A stretch of 42,857 nt of DNA. It comes from an uncultured Flammeovirgaceae bacterium. Its GTDB lineage: Bacteria; Bacteroidota; Bacteroidia; Cytophagales; Cyclobacteriaceae. Shown one piece after another: positions 25,078 to 32,999 of this stretch. Both the position numbers and the translations under genes were made by a program. Numbering within the stretch: the first letter of the stretch is position 1; the number at the start of each line of letters is the position of its first letter. The stretch lies in assembly GCA_937883755.1 (NCBI GenBank), contig CAKZYA010000028.1, positions 1 through 42,857 of the forward strand, written 5' to 3'. The notes beneath the pieces are model-generated. The model made no database searches. It saw only the letters and a list, made by a program, of their open reading frames with translations, and was not told the origin of the DNA.

Positions 25078-26544
25078 TCAATTGCTATTATTGGTTATTC
25101 GTTCGGGCGGATTGCAATCCGCCCTTACTCTATTTCGTGTCTCATATTTCATATATTGTTGGGCATTTTCGTAGCAGAGGTTCTGCACTAGCTCCGACAG
25201 CAGATCAATGTCATTGGGCAAATGACCTTTTTCTACCCAGGTGCTCAATGTGTTGCACAATACCCGACGAAAATACTCATGTCGGGAGAAAGAGAGCGGG
25301 CTGCGCGAATCGGTGGTCATGCCCACAAACCGGCTGAGCATTCCGTAGTTGGCTAGCACCTTTAAGTGATGCTGAATGCCCTCGTAATGATCGTTATACC
25401 ACCAGGCTGGTCCTAGCTGGATTTTTCCGGCTACTCCGTCTTCGGCAAACGAGCCAGTTAGCGAGGCAAAAGCCTCGTAGTCAGATGGGTTTAGAGTGTA
25501 CAAGATTGTTTTAGGTAGTTGCCCCGCTTGTTCTAAGCTATCCAGAAACCGACATAAACTATCAATATCACAGGAATTACCAATACTGGCAAAACCTCCA
25601 GCTCCTCCGGTGATCCGTTTCAGACGAGTACTAGTACGCCGCTGCGCTCCAATGTGCAATTGCAGTATCCAGCCTTTTTCGGAGTAGGCTTTCCCCAGAA
25701 AATTCAGCAGATAGGAGGTAAGCTGAGCCCTCTCTTGTTCGCTAAGCTTATTCCCCAAAATCACCTGCCTGAAGTAGCTTACCGCTTGTCCCTCGCTCGG
25801 TAACTCAAAATAAAAATCAGGATCTAAGGCATGATCGGCTAGACGACAATCAGCTTGGTCAAAGTGATCAATTTTCTGTTGGATAGCCACCTGATAATCT
25901 TCCAAATTGCGAATGGTTGTGTTGACTTTCTTCTCCAGTTCTCTGAGCCACGGACGGTACTGCTGGCTAGAAAAAGCCAGTATCGTGTCTCCCCGTAACG
26001 ATGGGTAGACATTCACCGAATGGGTTAAGGTCGCTTGCTGGTGGGGCTGTAAATCGTCCAGTAAATCGTCGGAAGTAGACATCGTTTCTACTCCCCAGCG
26101 CTTAATGAGGTTAGCCATCCGAAATTCTTCTTGCGGTAACTGTTCTTGACAAGTTTGCCAAATTTGGGAGGCATTCTTCGGGGTTAGCACCTCTTCTATT
26201 CCAAACATCTGTTGTAATTCTAAAGCACTCCAGTGGTATAATGGGTTGCCTACCGCCTGCGGTAATGTATGCGCCCAGGCCAAAAATTTATCGTAGTCCG
26301 ATGCGTCGCCCGTAATTTTAGCTTCGGGTACCCCACTAATCCGCATCAAGCGATGCTTGTACGGGTCGAGGCTGAGCCAAAGCTGGGTAAGATTCTCATA
26401 ACGTCGGTTCTCCGCCAGAGCCACCGGATCAATATGATTGTGGTAATCAATAATGGGTAGCTCGCGGGCCACGCCGTGGAACAGCTCCCGAGCCGTTGGA
26501 TTAGATAGAAGAAAATTATCATGTATGAATTTCTTATCTCTCAT
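25078..26544 (-). CDS. uxaC: Glucuronate isomerase
   Basis: The 488-residue protein is a full-length UxaC (about 470 in E. coli), a metal-dependent amidohydrolase-fold isomerase that turns D-glucuronate into D-fructuronate and D-galacturonate into D-tagaturonate. Metal-site motif DYHNHIDP lies near residue 34. NLTQLWLSLDPYKHRLMRISG, GNPLYHWSALELQQMFGI-type sequence and GMTTDSRSPLSFSRHEYFRR follow in the family order. In E. coli the first motif reads DYHCHL, so the C to N change is mild. It is the second gene after the symporter, 15 bp away, in the uronate operon. Whether galacturonate is also handled is unclear, since uxaA and uxaB are not seen. Confidence 0.95.
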   Translation of the reverse strand: MRDKKFIHDNFLLSNPTARELFHGVARELPIIDYHNHIDPVALAENRRYENLTQLWLSLDPYKHRLMRISGVPEAKITGDASDYDKFLAWAHTLPQAVGNPLYHWSALELQQMFGIEEVLTPKNASQIWQTCQEQLPQEEFRMANLIKRWGVETMSTSDDLLDDLQPHQQATLTHSVNVYPSLRGDTILAFSSQQYRPWLRELEKKVNTTIRNLEDYQVAIQQKIDHFDQADCRLADHALDPDFYFELPSEGQAVSYFRQVILGNKLSEQERAQLTSYLLNFLGKAYSEKGWILQLHIGAQRRTSTRLKRITGGAGGFASIGNSCDIDSLCRFLDSLEQAGQLPKTILYTLNPSDYEAFASLTGSFAEDGVAGKIQLGPAWWYNDHYEGIQHHLKVLANYGMLSRFVGMTTDSRSPLSFSRHEYFRRVLCNTLSTWVEKGHLPNDIDLLSELVQNLCYENAQQYMKYETRNRVRADCNPPERITNNSN

Positions 26545-26559
26545 TTCCTATTTCTTATT

Positions 26560-28260
26560 TTATGCTGTTTTTTTAGCCGTTGGTTTATCCGTAGACTTCA
26601 TGCCTAGTCTTTTTCGTTGTGCCTGCCAGTAAACTAACCCACTTAGCGTGCAACATACGACTCCTACCGTTAACGTCAGTTGACCACTTAGCATACCGAT
26701 AGAGGGCAGGCTCATGGTGATAAACAAAAGTCCAGTACACACCAAAGCAATAGCAAATAGCAACCGGATTGAACGATAAAACCCCGGATCAATCACTGCC
26801 TGTTCAATGACAGGTACTGGAGTTTGCAACCGCTGAAAGAACTGATTTACCGCCTGCTCTTGTTTCGACTTTCTCTGACCAACGTAACCTGAAACGAAGA
26901 ATACGATCAGGCATACCGCAATGGCGGTAAGGGTAGATACCTCCCACGAAAAGTACGGTAAATAATTTAGTAGTAATCCGGTAGCTACTCCCGCCACTAA
27001 GCTGGCGATGGCTCCGCTGGCTTTTGGCCGAGGGAAAAGTACCCCCATCACCACCGGAATAATTAGTGGAATAGCGAATAAGGCAGTAAGCAGTTTGTTC
27101 GCTTCAAACGCCCCGCCGAACACGCCGATAAAGAACGCACCACCGATCACAAGGCCCCCCACCAACAGAGTAACCACCCGAGCGACGTTCATCAGCTTGC
27201 GGTCGGAGGCGGTCGGATTTACTTTCCTTTTATAAATATCATTGGTAATCACATTAGCTACTACGTTATATTCTGAGTCGAGTGAGGACATGGTGGCGGC
27301 GAACATAGCAGCCAGCAGAATGCCCATGATGCCGGTGGGCAACACCTCTAGCGCTACGCTCACGTAGGCCATTTCGGGATTGCTTAGTTCGGGTAAAATC
27401 ACTTGGGCAGCAACAGGAGGCAGTAGGAATAGCAAGGGAAAAATCAGGAACAAAACCGCGCTAGCTACACCCATCTTTCGCCCGGCGCGTTCGTTCTTCA
27501 CGCTGTAGAACCGCTGAATGAACGCCCAGTTACCATTAAATTTGATGGCAATCATTATGTAGTAGGTTAGCAAATAAAACGGTGCGCCCTTCGGGCCATT
27601 AAACAGCGTGAAGTGCTCGGGTACGGTATTGATAATTTCACCCAATCCCCCCGCAGCCTGAAAGGTGAGGGGAATCAGAATGAGTGTAGAACAGATCAGT
27701 ACGATAAACTGCACCGCATCAGTCACAATGACCGCCCAAAGTCCGCCTGTAACAGTATAAATCCCGACGATCACCCCAGCAGCAATAATGGCTACATCCA
27801 GGCTCAGCGGAGTGGCGGCGGCGATGAATAAGCCGATGGCGTACAAGCGTACCATATTTTCCAACAGGCGGAATAGTACCCCTCCCCAGGAGAATACCTG
27901 CCGGACGGAAGCGTTGAATCGTACTTCCATAAACTCCACCGGAGAAGAAATACCGGCTCGTCGCCATCGTTTGGCCAAATAGGCCGCCGCAATCAGCATG
28001 GGTGGCACCGATGACCAGATAATCAGTAGGGCGACCAATCCGTATTCGTAGGCAATGCCCGCGTGGGCCACAAACACAAAGGTGCTAAACATCGACATAA
28101 AGTTGCTAATGCCCCCTGCGAACCAAGGAATAGTGCCTCCGCCTTTGAAGTACTGACCAATATCTTTGACGTACCATCCGAAGAAGATGCCAATTCCCGC
28201 CATAAATGCCATGTAGATGGCAATGGCGGCATAATCCAGCGTTTGAATGGTATTCGTCAT
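26560..28260 (-). CDS. Sodium/solute symporter (SSS family), probable uronate importer
   Basis: The 566-residue polytopic protein has about 13-14 membrane segments. Its SSS-family features include a Gly-rich opening segment (FKGGGTIPWFAGGISNFMSM), the FSTFVFVAHAGIAYEYG core of TM1/TM2, and NGNWAFIQRFYSVKNER before TM6. A long Lys-rich cytoplasmic tail follows at 485-520. It should import a sugar or sugar acid with sodium. Leading the operon uxaC-SDR-RraA-uxuA, it is probably for glucuronate or a related uronate, although its sequence alone does not set the substrate. Its start is only 30 bp from the divergent IclR gene. Confidence 0.88.
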   Translation of the reverse strand: MTNTIQTLDYAAIAIYMAFMAGIGIFFGWYVKDIGQYFKGGGTIPWFAGGISNFMSMFSTFVFVAHAGIAYEYGLVALLIIWSSVPPMLIAAAYLAKRWRRAGISSPVEFMEVRFNASVRQVFSWGGVLFRLLENMVRLYAIGLFIAAATPLSLDVAIIAAGVIVGIYTVTGGLWAVIVTDAVQFIVLICSTLILIPLTFQAAGGLGEIINTVPEHFTLFNGPKGAPFYLLTYYIMIAIKFNGNWAFIQRFYSVKNERAGRKMGVASAVLFLIFPLLFLLPPVAAQVILPELSNPEMAYVSVALEVLPTGIMGILLAAMFAATMSSLDSEYNVVANVITNDIYKRKVNPTASDRKLMNVARVVTLLVGGLVIGGAFFIGVFGGAFEANKLLTALFAIPLIIPVVMGVLFPRPKASGAIASLVAGVATGLLLNYLPYFSWEVSTLTAIAVCLIVFFVSGYVGQRKSKQEQAVNQFFQRLQTPVPVIEQAVIDPGFYRSIRLLFAIALVCTGLLFITMSLPSIGMLSGQLTLTVGVVCCTLSGLVYWQAQRKRLGMKSTDKPTAKKTA

Positions 28261-28290
28261 TTATGTATTAGATTCTCTATCTTCGTGCTC

Positions 28291-29025
28291 ATGATTCAAG
28301 TCCTTCATCGTGCGCTCAATATTTTAGAATTTATCGCTCAGCACCCCACTCGGGAGTATACACTGACCGAAATTGCCGATCATCACCAACTGAATCACGG
28401 CACTTGTGCTAATATTCTTAAAACCCTGGTCACCCGCCGCTACATTGAGCAAGTGGGCCATAAAAAAGGTTATCGGCTCGGAGCCATGTCTTATCACCTC
28501 ACCCGCAACAAAGCCTACAAGCGAGACCTGATTGCTGCCGCCGAACTTCTGATGCAGCAACTGACCCGAGCCATCAACGAGACCTCACTGCTCACCATCG
28601 TGGTGAACGATCGCCGGATTACGCTGCACTCCGTGGAGTGCGATCGCGACATTCAGGCCCGAGGCAACGTAGACCGAACGGTATACGATTCGGCTACCGG
28701 ACGGCTGATCCTGGCCTACCAGCCAGAAGCCGAGCAGGTGCGTTTTGCCCGTACCTACGGTCTTCCTACCGAAGAGGTCTGGTCGGGCGTCACCACCGAA
28801 ACCCAATTGCTTCAAGCTCTGGCTCAACTGCGCGAAGCAGGCCTAGCGATTGATCATACCAGTCGGCAGATTGTAGGTCTAGCGGTGCCGCTGTACCAGC
28901 AAGGACGGGTAGAAGCCGCTTTGGGTGTTTTTCTTCCCGAGCTTCGCTATACCGATACTCACCGCGACGAAATTATCCGTGCTCTCCGACAAACCGCCGA
29001 GCAGATCAATCAAAACCTTCAGTAA
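28291..29025 (+). CDS. IclR-family transcriptional regulator of the uronate operon
   Basis: The protein has 244 residues: a winged helix-turn-helix at about 5-70 (YTLTEIADHHQLNHGTCANI, RRYIEQVGHKKGYRLG) and a C-terminal IclR ligand-binding GAF-like domain (RITLHSVE, DSATGRLILA, IVGLAVPLYQ). An ATG at 28291 is chosen because the homology begins at MIQVLHRALNILEFI; earlier in-frame codons lie inside the symporter gene. Divergent to the symporter with only a 30-bp gap, it is the probable regulator of the uronate operon, in the same way that KdgR-type IclR proteins sense KDG in other bacteria. The ligand is inferred. It and its neighbour are richer in G and C than most of the window. Confidence 0.88.
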   Translation: MIQVLHRALNILEFIAQHPTREYTLTEIADHHQLNHGTCANILKTLVTRRYIEQVGHKKGYRLGAMSYHLTRNKAYKRDLIAAAELLMQQLTRAINETSLLTIVVNDRRITLHSVECDRDIQARGNVDRTVYDSATGRLILAYQPEAEQVRFARTYGLPTEEVWSGVTTETQLLQALAQLREAGLAIDHTSRQIVGLAVPLYQQGRVEAALGVFLPELRYTDTHRDEIIRALRQTAEQINQNLQ

Positions 29026-29032
29026 TGAGCGG

Positions 29033-29100
29033 GGTGCCGGGAGCGAGGAGCAGGGGGTTAGAATACGCACTCCCAGCTCCATGCCCCCGGCTCCCAGCTA
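29033..29100. repeat. GC-rich inverted repeat between convergent IclR and GH115 genes
   Basis: GGAGCAGGGGG (29047-29057) pairs with CCCCCGGCTCC (29084-29094) with one mismatch across a 26-nt loop. Further GGGAGC/CTCCCAGCTCC words surround it. It fills the 76-bp gap between the two stop codons, so it may act as a bidirectional terminator, although no U-tract is present. It also resembles a dispersed GGGAGC-type repeat. Confidence 0.5.
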
Positions 29101-29101
29101 C

Positions 29102-31303
29102 TTAGGAAAACCTTTCAACCATCAATTGATGCACTCGCTTAGTACTTTCTATCATCCCGACAATATTCATTTTCTTATCGCCCCGGTACCAGTGCTCCCA
29201 CTTCTCACCTTCGGAAGCAATTTTCTTAGCATCTTCTACTTGCTCCAGAAATTCTATCGCTCGCTGCAAGTGCATACTGGCCGCCATCGTATTATTTTCG
29301 TCCATTGCTAAGCGAGATAAAATCACGGCTTCCAGCCAACGATTCAGACCCAGCAATATCTTATGCTGAGCTACTAGGTTGGTTTGGAAAAACTGCAAAG
29401 TGTCGCCAGTTAGTTGGTCAGCTGCTTGCACCAAACTACCCTCCATTCCCTCCAGGCTTTGAATTTGTTGTTGAAGTAGTGTCAGTACTTCGTCAGGTGA
29501 CAAGCTATTAGCGGGGTGCATATCGGATAGATAACGGCTTCCCCAGGTGGATTCTACCGTAGGCGTTGCCTCTTGCGCCAATATTTCCTGATATTTTTCG
29601 GGTTGTTCCACTTGCATTTTGAGGCGATGCAGCACTTTATAACCATACGAACGGGTTTGCCCGTCCAGCAATAGCGGTACGCTCGAAGTTTCGTGCATCT
29701 GGTAGCTGTCGAAAAATCGTTGGTAGAGCTTATGTACCGGTTCGGCCTGCTCCCCAAAGTGTGCCGCAAACCACCGCGACATAAACCCCTCTACTTCAAA
29801 CGACTGCATGTCGTACAGCATTTCGGCAGAGGCTTCTATACCTAAGATGAATTCCCGCACGTTAGATACATTCATGATCGCGTAATCCGAAGCCTGATGT
29901 TCAACGGCTTCTTGGAACATGTCGTAGGTTTTTTGCGGCGGAATAGCTTGAGCTAGGTGCGGCCCTGAACCCCATAATTGATGATGATAGTAAACTCCAT
30001 ACTGATTTGCCGAATTACGCTCAGTTTCGTAAAAGTCCGCTTGCCACCGCCAGCCAGGACTGTTATCGGCGAAGATAATAATCATACTGTCGGGAAAGGT
30101 AAGATGCCCAGCCTGATTGAGCCCCGCACCTTCAGCCCACAATGTAGTTGATAAGAGTGGTCGCTCGCGCTGATCTAGCGTATCAACAATTTCGCTTTGT
30201 ACCTGGATAGCTTCGGAGATAATACGTCCCCGATCAGCATCAGATTGGGGTACGCCGGGATCGGCCAGCCACATCGGGCGGTCGGCAATGCCCCGCAGGC
30301 CAGTCTGCCAGATCACATTGGGGTACTTCGCCCAGCGTTGAGCATACTCCTGCCAGGTTTGGGTAATCTTCTCAGGTTCGCTGTAAAAGGAGAACAATGG
30401 TTCTTCACCCTGTTCTTGCCAATAGTTTTGGTAGCCAAAGGCACTTACGCCCAGTGGCTCGATATGGTGCATAGAAACGTATAAGCCTCGTTGGGCCGCT
30501 TCGGCGACCAGTCGCTCTTCGGGCGGATTACGAATATCGACAAAGCTAGCGGGGATTACTAAGTTCATGCGTAAGCGCAGGGCTGTTTCTAGCACGGGGC
30601 GAATCACCTCCGGGTGCACCACCTGGCTGTAGAAACGATAATCAATGTTCCGGGTACCACCACCATTTTTCCATTCGGTGAGCAAATCCTCGTCGTTGAT
30701 AAACCAGCCCCGGAAGCGGAAGGTCGGCTCACCCTGCACAATACGTACTTCTTGCCAGGCGAGCTGCTCGCGTTTCGCGGGCTCCAGCCCGCTCCAGTAG
30801 TAGGTAGGATCAATACCCAGATATTCCTCTAAAAAGTGATAGATGGCAAACATGGTTGCCCGTTCGTCGCTGCCCGCCATCAGCAAATGCTGCTTACCGC
30901 TGAACGATACATTCTGCACTACGTATTCTTCCCATTTTCCTAATAAGGTATCCAAATCAGGGTGTAATTGGACGGCTTCGCTCCGTTGGGCTTCATCTGC
31001 CAAATTAAACACCAGCACTTGTAAGGCGGTGGTATCTAACTTTTCGGAAACCAGTAGTTGTTTTCCGGTAATCTTCGCAATGTCTGACCGAAGATCATCC
31101 ACCGCTAAGCGAATAGGATCGGTCGTACCTGCTGGTAGATAAATATTGGCTGATTGTCTATCATCAACCAGTATCAAGACGGGAGCAGCGTCTTGACAGG
31201 CAACTACTGTACTGATAGCTAATCCTAGCATCAATATCACTCTTAGCTGCCTAGTCCTAGCTTTCAAATGCAGTAATTTATACGTCATACAAATTCTGTT
31301 CAT
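29102..31303 (-). CDS. GH115-type alpha-glucuronidase lipoprotein
   Basis: The 733-residue protein carries a lipoprotein signal (VILMLGLAISTVVAC, Cys after VVA). An N-terminal sugar-binding-type domain is followed by the core starting at TFRFRGWFINDEDLLTEW, a hallmark of family GH115. QTGLRGIADRPMW, FADNSPGW, YGVYYHHQLWGSG and MNVSNVREFILGIEA appear in the order of that family. GH115 enzymes remove (4-O-methyl-)glucuronic acid from xylan side chains. The protein ends soon after the helical part, so the C-terminal Ig-like region of longer GH115 enzymes is absent. It starts 1 bp after the GH-A gene stop codon. Released glucuronate would feed the uxa/uxu genes. Some deviation from the family motifs leaves its activity open. 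Confidence 0.75.
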   Translation of the reverse strand: MNRICMTYKLLHLKARTRQLRVILMLGLAISTVVACQDAAPVLILVDDRQSANIYLPAGTTDPIRLAVDDLRSDIAKITGKQLLVSEKLDTTALQVLVFNLADEAQRSEAVQLHPDLDTLLGKWEEYVVQNVSFSGKQHLLMAGSDERATMFAIYHFLEEYLGIDPTYYWSGLEPAKREQLAWQEVRIVQGEPTFRFRGWFINDEDLLTEWKNGGGTRNIDYRFYSQVVHPEVIRPVLETALRLRMNLVIPASFVDIRNPPEERLVAEAAQRGLYVSMHHIEPLGVSAFGYQNYWQEQGEEPLFSFYSEPEKITQTWQEYAQRWAKYPNVIWQTGLRGIADRPMWLADPGVPQSDADRGRIISEAIQVQSEIVDTLDQRERPLLSTTLWAEGAGLNQAGHLTFPDSMIIIFADNSPGWRWQADFYETERNSANQYGVYYHHQLWGSGPHLAQAIPPQKTYDMFQEAVEHQASDYAIMNVSNVREFILGIEASAEMLYDMQSFEVEGFMSRWFAAHFGEQAEPVHKLYQRFFDSYQMHETSSVPLLLDGQTRSYGYKVLHRLKMQVEQPEKYQEILAQEATPTVESTWGSRYLSDMHPANSLSPDEVLTLLQQQIQSLEGMEGSLVQAADQLTGDTLQFFQTNLVAQHKILLGLNRWLEAVILSRLAMDENNTMAASMHLQRAIEFLEQVEDAKKIASEGEKWEHWYRGDKKMNIVGMIESTKRVHQLMVERFS

Positions 31304-31304
31304 A

Positions 31305-32729
31305 CTAATTACTGCTACTGTGCGGAATCAGCGATTTATCGGCAATAAGCACCGGAGAGTCGTAAACGGGAATGTTGCTAAACGTGTACTGGGTGCCTTT
31401 CTGCTGAATATTTTCCTCGGGAATCTTGCGCACCTCGCCTGTGCGCAAATCTACCCATACTGTTTCGTTGAAATTTCCACCAGAAACACTGAAGTCCATG
31501 GTCTGGTATGCTTCCGAATCGGACGGCACATTGCCATCCATCCAGAGCGTGATGACTTGCTGCCCCGTAGCTTTATGTTGATAGGCAAAGCACGAAAGCG
31601 AGGAATCGGCGGAGGTGGTATATGCATAGTTCGGGACCCTAGCCAACGTGTTGTCAAAAATGGCTGCCAGGTGCTGTAAAGCGTAGTAAACTGGCTTGGC
31701 TTTGACGACTTTTTTAGTCGTATCCGATTCCAGTGTGCCCTTTCGATTGATTTCGTCGGGGTAGTTCAAATCCACGATACTGAAGTAGGAGGTTTCAATA
31801 TCCCGCCCCAGGTCGCCCAGCATACGGCGTAAGGCCCACTTGCTCTGAGAGGTTTCGCTCCAGGGATAATTCCTCAGGGCCTTCGTGTTGCGGTACTGCG
31901 AAGGTGCTCCATTTTCGCCCTGCCGAATGGTAATGCGCGGATCGTAGCGATTCACCACCGCTCGTAGTTCCAGCACCTCTTCGTATACTTCGTCAGGGTT
32001 CGGTCGGTAGGGGTGATAGGTGATTTGATCGACCAAATGCAGTTTGCTTCGCTTTTGCATTTCGGCCAAGAAACCATCGGCTAATTCCGGATGAATCCCC
32101 GCGATAGCCATTGCCAGTAGTCGCGCCTTCGGCTGCACCGAGCGGATAGCTTCCGCGGTGGCGATGTACAAATCAGCGTATTCGTCTACCGTATTTTTCT
32201 TACTATGGATTCCCTCATTCCAGATTTCATACTCATCTACCACTTCTTTATAGCGAGCGGCGAGTAGCTTAGCCCAGGCGGCGAAGGACGCGATAGAAGC
32301 TGAGTCTTTAGGCATAGCTGCGCCTAGTTTGGTTCCGCCACTATACAGTGGATTGCCGTAGCTGACGTTAAGCCACGGCTCTACTCCTTGCCCTACCATA
32401 TCGTAAATAATGTTATCCAGCCAAGCAAAATTGTAGTACCCTTTTTGGTACTCAGTCTTGGCCCAACCGGCTTGCAAACGAGCTTTTTTGATGCCCAATG
32501 GCCCCAGATATTCTTTCCAATTGTTATAAATGGTATAGTCACGATCCATCGTCTCAGCTCCCACTGACCAATTGGAGGCTTGAATGTCTTTTGCGTAACG
32601 GGAGGAAACGTTGCCTAGATGGCTAAACTCAGACGTCTGCGCTAGCACGGTTGAGTAGGACAAAGTCAGAAGAAATAATATGCTTGATAGTAATCGTTTG
32701 TCCATGATAGGATGATCCATAATTTTCAT
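31305..32729 (-). CDS. Secreted clan GH-A glycosidase, GH39-like
   Basis: The 474-residue protein has a signal peptide (residues 10-31, LAQ cleavage) and a TIM-barrel. Asn171-Glu172 in YEIWNEG form the acid/base motif of clan GH-A, and Glu272 in IRQGENGAPSQ is the probable nucleophile, 100 residues later. The barrel also shows KARLQAGWAKTEYQKGYY and ITYHPYRPNPD. A small beta domain closes the protein (VWVDLRTGEVRKIPEEN). The pattern is nearest to GH39-like beta-xylosidases, but other GH-A families are possible, so the linkage cut is uncertain. The start at 32729 immediately follows the stop of the esterase remnant (TAAATG); Met9 at 32705 is an alternative that begins the signal peptide more neatly. 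Confidence 0.72.
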   Translation of the reverse strand: MKIMDHPIMDKRLLSSILFLLTLSYSTVLAQTSEFSHLGNVSSRYAKDIQASNWSVGAETMDRDYTIYNNWKEYLGPLGIKKARLQAGWAKTEYQKGYYNFAWLDNIIYDMVGQGVEPWLNVSYGNPLYSGGTKLGAAMPKDSASIASFAAWAKLLAARYKEVVDEYEIWNEGIHSKKNTVDEYADLYIATAEAIRSVQPKARLLAMAIAGIHPELADGFLAEMQKRSKLHLVDQITYHPYRPNPDEVYEEVLELRAVVNRYDPRITIRQGENGAPSQYRNTKALRNYPWSETSQSKWALRRMLGDLGRDIETSYFSIVDLNYPDEINRKGTLESDTTKKVVKAKPVYYALQHLAAIFDNTLARVPNYAYTTSADSSLSCFAYQHKATGQQVITLWMDGNVPSDSEAYQTMDFSVSGGNFNETVWVDLRTGEVRKIPEENIQQKGTQYTFSNIPVYDSPVLIADKSLIPHSSSN

Positions 32730-32992
32730 TTATCTAAGCTTTTCTTTTACTTCAAATGCTTCGTTCACTTCCATTACCGCTTTAGCATACAGGACTTCTG
32801 TCTTTCGAACAGAAGAATTGCCTCAACCGGAGCACTTCTGGCCATACTAGATTGTCCCGCCATAAGGTACAGATGAAAATTGTCTTTAGGAACATCTACT
32901 TCCGCTCGCTTACGCACGTTCAGTACTAAAGCAGTCTGAGCGTTGGCTGATGTAACCAACAACAGCACTAGTACTAGATATATATAAGCCAA
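32730..32992 (-). pseudogene. Remnant of a SASA-type (sialate O-acetylesterase / CE6-like) esterase
   Basis: Starting at TTG 32992, 7 bp after the susD stop, the frame encodes a signal peptide (AYIYLVLVLLLVTSANAQ) and then NFHLYLMAGQSSMARSAPVE. This is the start of SASA-family acetyl esterases, whose motif is GQSNMAG with the nucleophilic Ser; Asn is changed to Ser and Gly to Arg here. After some 60 codons the similarity stops and the frame ends at 32774. In another frame the sequence LYAKAVMEVNEAFEVKEKLR then a TAA at 32730 resembles the family C-terminus. About 200 codons of the middle appear deleted. It probably once removed acetyl groups from the target glycan. Confidence 0.7.
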
Positions 32993-32999
32993 TTTTACG

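Noticed and set aside
28063-28290. A longer N-terminus for the IclR protein
   Set aside because: The extra 76 codons lie antisense to the symporter and lack similarity; the HTH domain begins right after the ATG at 28291.
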